A stretch of 60,827 nt of DNA from an uncultured Collinsella sp. (GTDB lineage: Bacteria > Actinomycetota > Coriobacteriia > Coriobacteriales > Coriobacteriaceae), in assembly GCA_938023705.1 (NCBI GenBank), contig CALJDJ010000044.1, forward strand, positions 1 to 60,827, read 5' to 3'. This document shows, piece by piece, positions 57,222 to 60,827 of this stretch. The translations under genes and the position numbers were made by a program. The notes beneath the pieces were generated by a model. It was given only the letters and a program-made list of their open reading frames with translations, searched no databases and was not told the origin of the DNA. Each line of letters starts with the position of its first letter. The first letter of the stretch is position 1.

Positions 57222-58124
57222 CTACGAGACGCGCTCGGGCGTTCCTGCCATACGAGCCTGTTCATGCGCGCGTAGGCGCGGAAGCTCGACGGTTGCCACC
57301 ATCACGCCGGTGAGGATGAGGGCGGCGCCAAAGAAGGCGATGGGGCTCAGGACCTCGCCGACCAGGAAGAACGAGAAGACAGCGGAGCAGACCGGCTCGA
57401 GCGAGAAGGCGAAGCCGGTGGTCTCGGCGGGCACGTGGGGCTGCACGAGCGTTTGGGTGATAAAGCCATAGGCAGAGCAGATGAGCGCGAGTGCGACGAC
57501 GACCGCGACCTCGCTCGGCGTGCTGGGAAGCGTAAAGCCGCCAAAGGCAAATGCGGCGATGCCCGAGAACAGGCCGCCAAAGCCCAGCTGCCAAACGCCC
57601 AGAGCCAGCGGGTCGACATCTTCGACAAAGCGCTTCGCCACAATGATATGGCCGGCATAGACAAAAGCGGAGAGCAGCATGATGATCGCGCCGGGATTCA
57701 GGCTGGTAAAGTCGGCACCCGAGAGCAGCAGCATACCGCAGGTGACGATGGCGGTGCCGATGAGTACCTTGCGCTCGGGGGCGCGACGCAGCAGGGCGGC
57801 GTTGGCAAACGGCACGATCACGACCGTCAGGCTCTGTAAAAAGCCGGCGGTGGAGGCGGAGGTGAGGCTGGAGCCCAGGCACATGCAGGTGAGCTCGGTT
57901 GCCATGATGGCGCCGATGATGGCGGAGCGAATCATCACGTCACGGTTGATACGCAGCGCGTGCTTGTGGAAGAGCAGCATGCAAGCTGCAAAGGCGATGA
58001 TGCAGCGCAGCGCAACGATGCTCGTGGCGTTCATGCTGTCCATGCCGATCTTCATAAGGGGGTACGAAAAGCCCCATGCAACGGGAACGGAAAATGAGAG
58101 CGCGATTGCTTTTTTGCGATCCAT
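57222..58124 (-). CDS. EamA/DMT-family transporter (second)
   Basis: This 300-residue ten-helix carrier starts SVPVAWGFSYPLMKIGMDSM, the typical first EamA helix. The second repeat contains FSLEPVCSAVFSFFLVGEVL, the family's conserved segment before the last helices. It is only distantly related to the EamA protein at 50.0 kb. AAAGGAG precedes the ATG. It diverges from a LysR gene, whose product is its probable regulator. Confidence 0.9.
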   Translation of the reverse strand: MDRKKAIALSFSVPVAWGFSYPLMKIGMDSMNATSIVALRCIIAFAACMLLFHKHALRINRDVMIRSAIIGAIMATELTCMCLGSSLTSASTAGFLQSLTVVIVPFANAALLRRAPERKVLIGTAIVTCGMLLLSGADFTSLNPGAIIMLLSAFVYAGHIIVAKRFVEDVDPLALGVWQLGFGGLFSGIAAFAFGGFTLPSTPSEVAVVVALALICSAYGFITQTLVQPHVPAETTGFAFSLEPVCSAVFSFFLVGEVLSPIAFFGAALILTGVMVATVELPRLRAHEQARMAGTPERVS

Positions 58125-58206
58125 GGGACTCCTTTTGTTACAGAACGGTTTCGCAAAAAGGATTCTGCTCCCAGATATGGATGTAGTAAAGCGAATGTAT
58201 CTTCAG

Positions 58207-58232
58207 TATGATTAAGAAATACTAATGCTACT
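58207..58232. promoter_or_regulatory. Candidate LysR operator between divergent genes
   Basis: ATTAAGAAATACTAAT (58212-58227) has ATTA-N8-TAAT symmetry and contains a T-N11-A motif. Outer GTA/TAC bases at 58207-58209 and 58230-58232 extend it. It lies in the 158-bp gap between the EamA and LysR genes. Confidence 0.5.
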
Positions 58233-58282
58233 AGAAAAAGCGCTGGCAAAACGTTTTACGGCTATATCGATGTGGAGGCACG

Positions 58283-59149
58283 ATGGCATCGCGGTATCAG
58301 ATTGTTTGTATGGTGGTCGATCGCGGCAGTCTTAAGGGCGCGGCGGACGAGCTGGGCTATACGCAAAGTGCGGTGAGCCAGGCCGTCAAGGCGCTCGAGC
58401 GCGAGCTGGGTACCACGCTTATCGAGCGCGGCAAGCAGGGTGTCTCGCTTACGCGCGACGGTAAGCAGTATCTGCCGTATCTGCGCCAGATCGTAACTGC
58501 CGAGGCCGAGCTCGAGGGCAAACGCCAGGAGTTGCTGGGACTCTCCTCGACCGATATTCGCATTGCGACGTTTACCAACGTGAGCCGTACCGTGTTGCCG
58601 CGCGTGATTCGCGACTTTGGGGCCCTGCACCCGGGCGTGCACTTTACCCTCAAGCAGGGCGATTACACGCGCAATGCCCAGTGGGTGCACGATGGCGTGG
58701 TTGATTTTTGCTTTACGGCACGCGGGTTTACTGCTGGGCTCGAGAAGCGCGTGGTCTATCACGATGAGTTGGTGGCACTGTTGCCGGCCGCGCATCCGCT
58801 GACGGCAAAGGAAAAGGTGACGCTCGCCGACCTGGCGTCCGAGCCGTTTGTGCTGCTGGATGAGGGCGAACAGAGCCTGGTGCTCGATGCATTCGCGGCG
58901 CATGGGCTGTCGCCGCACGTGACGAGCGAGGTGACCGACGACTACACCATCATGGCGATGGTGGAGGAGGGCCTAGGCGTGAGTATGCTGTATCGCCGTA
59001 CCGTCGAGGGCATGAGGGCCGATATTCGCGTGCGTCCCATCGTGCACGCTCCCTCGCGTGACGTAGTGGCAGCCTGGCGCAGCTGGGACACCATGCCTAT
59101 CGCCACGAGGCACTTTATCGACTATATGAGCTCGCATATTGTCAATTAA
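58283..59149 (+). CDS. LysR-family transcriptional regulator
   Basis: This 288-residue regulator has the N-terminal winged helix (GSLKGAADELGYTQSAVSQA, then KALERELGTTLIERGKQG). The periplasmic-binding-type effector domain begins at STDIRIATFTNVS. GGAGG lies four bases before the ATG. The N-terminus is a little shorter than usual but keeps the helix-turn-helix. It diverges from the EamA exporter gene, the standard LysR arrangement, and probably activates that gene in response to a small ligand. Confidence 0.92.
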   Translation: MASRYQIVCMVVDRGSLKGAADELGYTQSAVSQAVKALERELGTTLIERGKQGVSLTRDGKQYLPYLRQIVTAEAELEGKRQELLGLSSTDIRIATFTNVSRTVLPRVIRDFGALHPGVHFTLKQGDYTRNAQWVHDGVVDFCFTARGFTAGLEKRVVYHDELVALLPAAHPLTAKEKVTLADLASEPFVLLDEGEQSLVLDAFAAHGLSPHVTSEVTDDYTIMAMVEEGLGVSMLYRRTVEGMRADIRVRPIVHAPSRDVVAAWRSWDTMPIATRHFIDYMSSHIVN

Positions 59150-59176
59150 TGACTGGCATGGCGTTGAGTGCGGTGT

Positions 59177-60559
59177 TTAGCGGGCTGTCGCTTTGGCTTG
59201 GGCGGCGCGATAGGTGCGTGCCGGGTGGCAGAGTAGTACCGCCACGACCATAAAGAACGCCGTGGTGCCCAGGCTGATGGGGTAGACCATCATGATGTTC
59301 GCAAAGGTGCGGAAGTGCGGGAACACGCAGAATACCCAATAGAAGCGAATGCCGCAGACGCAGATCATGGTGATGAGGGCGGGCATGAGCGAGATGCCAA
59401 AGCCGCGCAGGTAGCCGGACATGTTTTCGTAGAACATGCTAAAGGCGTAGGCAGGGAAGATCGAGCACACGCGGATATAGCCGATCGAGACGATGTTGGG
59501 GTCGCTGTTGAACAGCGCCAGGATTTCGCGTCCCAAGCCTACGATGATGACGATGGTGGTGAGTGCAACGATGCCGCCTTCGACCAGGCAGACCTTGAGC
59601 GTCTTGGTGCAGCGGTCGATCTGGCGCGCGCCGTGGTTTTGTCCCACAAAGGTAGTGCAAGCCTGACTAAAGCTGTTGAGCAGGTTGTAACACACATACT
59701 CCAGGCTCATGGCAGCGCTGGATGCCGCCATGACCTCGGTGCCCAAGCTGTTGATGGCGGACTGGATGATGATGTTAGCGACGGCAAAGACGGCGCTTTG
59801 GATGCCGGCGGGCAGGCCGATCTTAACGATGCGCTTGAGGGCGACGGGGTCTAAGCCTAAGTCGCGTGGGGTGACGCGGACGACGGAATCGGTCTTGAGC
59901 AGACGGATAAAGAGCGTGACTGCGCTGACGGTATAGGCGATGGCGGTGGCGATGGCGACACCCGCGACGCCCCAGTGGAGCACGGGGACAAAGATGAGGT
60001 CCAGGCCAATGTTGAGGACGGTGGACACGGCAAGCGCCTGCAGCGGCATGCGGGTGATGCCGACGGAGCGGAAGATTGCGGCCTCAAAGTTGTAGAGCAA
60101 GATCGAGGGCATGCTGAGCAAAAAGACGCGCAGGTAGAGCGATGCGAGCGGCATGGTTTCGTCAGGGACGTTGAGCGCGGCGAGCATGGGTTCGGCAAAG
60201 ATCTCGCCCAGCGCGATGACGACAAAGCCCACGAGTGCCATCAGAATCGAGGTATGGACGGCGCGCTTGACCATGTTCTGATCGTTGCGGCCGATGGCGT
60301 TGGCGATGACCACGTTGGAGCCAAGCGACAGGCCAATAAACAGGTTGATCATAAGGCTGGTAAGGGGAACATTGGAGCCGACCGCCGCCATGGCGAGGGT
60401 TCCCTGGTCGCCCGAGAAGTTACCGATGATGACCGTGGCGATGAGGTTCGACAGCTGCTCAAGGATGCTCGTGGCGGCGACGGGAAAGGCGAACAGGGGA
60501 ATATTGCGCCACAGCGAGCCGGTGGTCATGTCAATGTGCTTGGACGCGGTATCAGTCAT
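59177..60559 (-). CDS. MATE-family efflux transporter
   Basis: This 460-residue carrier has twelve helices in two homologous halves (SLWRNIPLFAFPVAATSILE; LKRIVKIGLPAGIQSAVFAV), as in NorM/DinF-type proteins. It exports cationic drugs or metabolites using a sodium or proton gradient. Ser-Ser-Leu-type and membrane-end motifs are normal for the family, and the length is typical. GAGAG lies just before the ATG. The stop lies 27 bases from the convergent LysR stop with no obvious terminator. Confidence 0.92.
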   Translation of the reverse strand: MTDTASKHIDMTTGSLWRNIPLFAFPVAATSILEQLSNLIATVIIGNFSGDQGTLAMAAVGSNVPLTSLMINLFIGLSLGSNVVIANAIGRNDQNMVKRAVHTSILMALVGFVVIALGEIFAEPMLAALNVPDETMPLASLYLRVFLLSMPSILLYNFEAAIFRSVGITRMPLQALAVSTVLNIGLDLIFVPVLHWGVAGVAIATAIAYTVSAVTLFIRLLKTDSVVRVTPRDLGLDPVALKRIVKIGLPAGIQSAVFAVANIIIQSAINSLGTEVMAASSAAMSLEYVCYNLLNSFSQACTTFVGQNHGARQIDRCTKTLKVCLVEGGIVALTTIVIIVGLGREILALFNSDPNIVSIGYIRVCSIFPAYAFSMFYENMSGYLRGFGISLMPALITMICVCGIRFYWVFCVFPHFRTFANIMMVYPISLGTTAFFMVVAVLLCHPARTYRAAQAKATAR

Positions 60560-60634
60560 ACGCTCTCAATCTCTAACATGCTCATTCGTGCTTATTTGCG
60601 CAGACGATGATACTCCTATCGGGCAGTCGTTGAG

Positions 60635-60827
60635 CTACCTGATCTTGCGCATCTCCTGTACAAGGTCGGCAATCACAATGGGCTTGGACAAAAAGCCGTT
60701 CATGCCGCTTTCCAAGGCGTTGCGGCGGTCCTCATCAAAGGCGTTTGCCGTCATGGCAAGAATGGGGACGCCTGCCAACGCGGGGTTTTCCAGTTCGCGG
60801 ATGCGGCGGGTGGCGGTGTAGCCGTCC
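60635..60827 (-). CDS. Receiver-domain C-terminus of a hybrid sensor kinase (partial)
   Basis: Only the last 64 codons are in the window. DGYTATRRIREL, then PILAMTANAFDEDR, ALESGMNGFLSKP and the end LVQEMRKIR match the final part of the receiver domains at 43.8 and 44.4 kb. The phosphorylated Asp lies outside the window. It is most likely the end of another hybrid histidine kinase. The downstream MATE gene starts 76 bases beyond its stop on the same strand. Confidence 0.8.
   Translation of the reverse strand, partial: DGYTATRRIRELENPALAGVPILAMTANAFDEDRRNALESGMNGFLSKPIVIADLVQEMRKIR

Overview
The window looks like chromosomal DNA of a high-GC, anaerobic, gut-type actinobacterium, most likely a Coriobacteriia member close to Collinsella. 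This is an inference. The grounds are GC-rich coding with frequent GTG and TTG starts, AAGGAG-type ribosome sites, a free-standing GMP synthase ATP-pyrophosphatase, many hybrid sensor kinases, a sortase-type surface protein and polyferredoxin redox genes. No rRNA, tRNA, CRISPR array, transposase or phage gene was seen. Genes are dense: every gap between genes is under 300 bases, and most gaps hold a hairpin, an operator-like palindrome or a dispersed repeat.

Layout. 1-2.6 kb: three tandem sirtuin-like genes read leftward from a TetR-type regulator, with a palindrome over their promoter. 2.8-11.2 kb: an iron-sulfur flavoprotein, two AAA-type ATPases with nuclease-like tails, a divergent type IIA topoisomerase pair (B then A subunit), a striking mirror-image operator array and a small membrane protein. 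11.2-18 kb: a giant LAGTG-anchored surface protein behind a LuxR regulator, then guaA. 18-24 kb: a two-component system divergent from a redox cluster (48-residue CXXC protein, NapH-like polyferredoxin, TlpA-like lipoprotein), then a mini-rhodanese coupled to a CoA-disulfide-reductase/rhodanese fusion. 24-27.5 kb: a single-chain MacB-like ABC exporter.

27.6-33.7 kb is a self-contained guanidine/carbamoyl locus: two paralogous MFS carriers, a TetR regulator, an agmatine-deiminase-type enzyme and an unusual carbamoyltransferase, with shared operator motifs. The expected logic is deimination to a carbamoyl product, then phosphorolysis to carbamoyl phosphate, with the MFS proteins moving substrate and product. 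The true substrate is open.

33.7-39.4 kb: two membrane proteins, a tRNA-dihydrouridine synthase, a small ribbon-helix-helix module bracketed by two long hairpins, a glutaredoxin, an XRE/zinc-ribbon/TipAS regulator and TrmO. 39.4-47.2 kb: a MalY/PatB-type lyase, a frameshifted solute-binding lipoprotein followed by a hybrid kinase, an FMN-binding-type protein, and a BvgS-like kinase that carries two binding domains of its own. 47.3-60.8 kb: a repeat mosaic, a K+ channel, a LOG-type protein, a ClC channel, two EamA transporters, a GntR/ABC operon, prfC, a queuosine-precursor transporter with a structured leader, an SDR enzyme, ung, a LysR regulator, a MATE exporter and the end of another hybrid kinase.

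Two kinds of dispersed repeat run through the window: a 31-33 bp palindrome with TGTGACAAAGGGAC arms (five copies) and GGGACGTTC-containing elements. The main candidates for undescribed biology are the tandem sirtuin array, the mirror operator array at 10.8 kb, the CXXC/NapH/TlpA redox cluster and the agmatine-deiminase/carbamoyltransferase locus.
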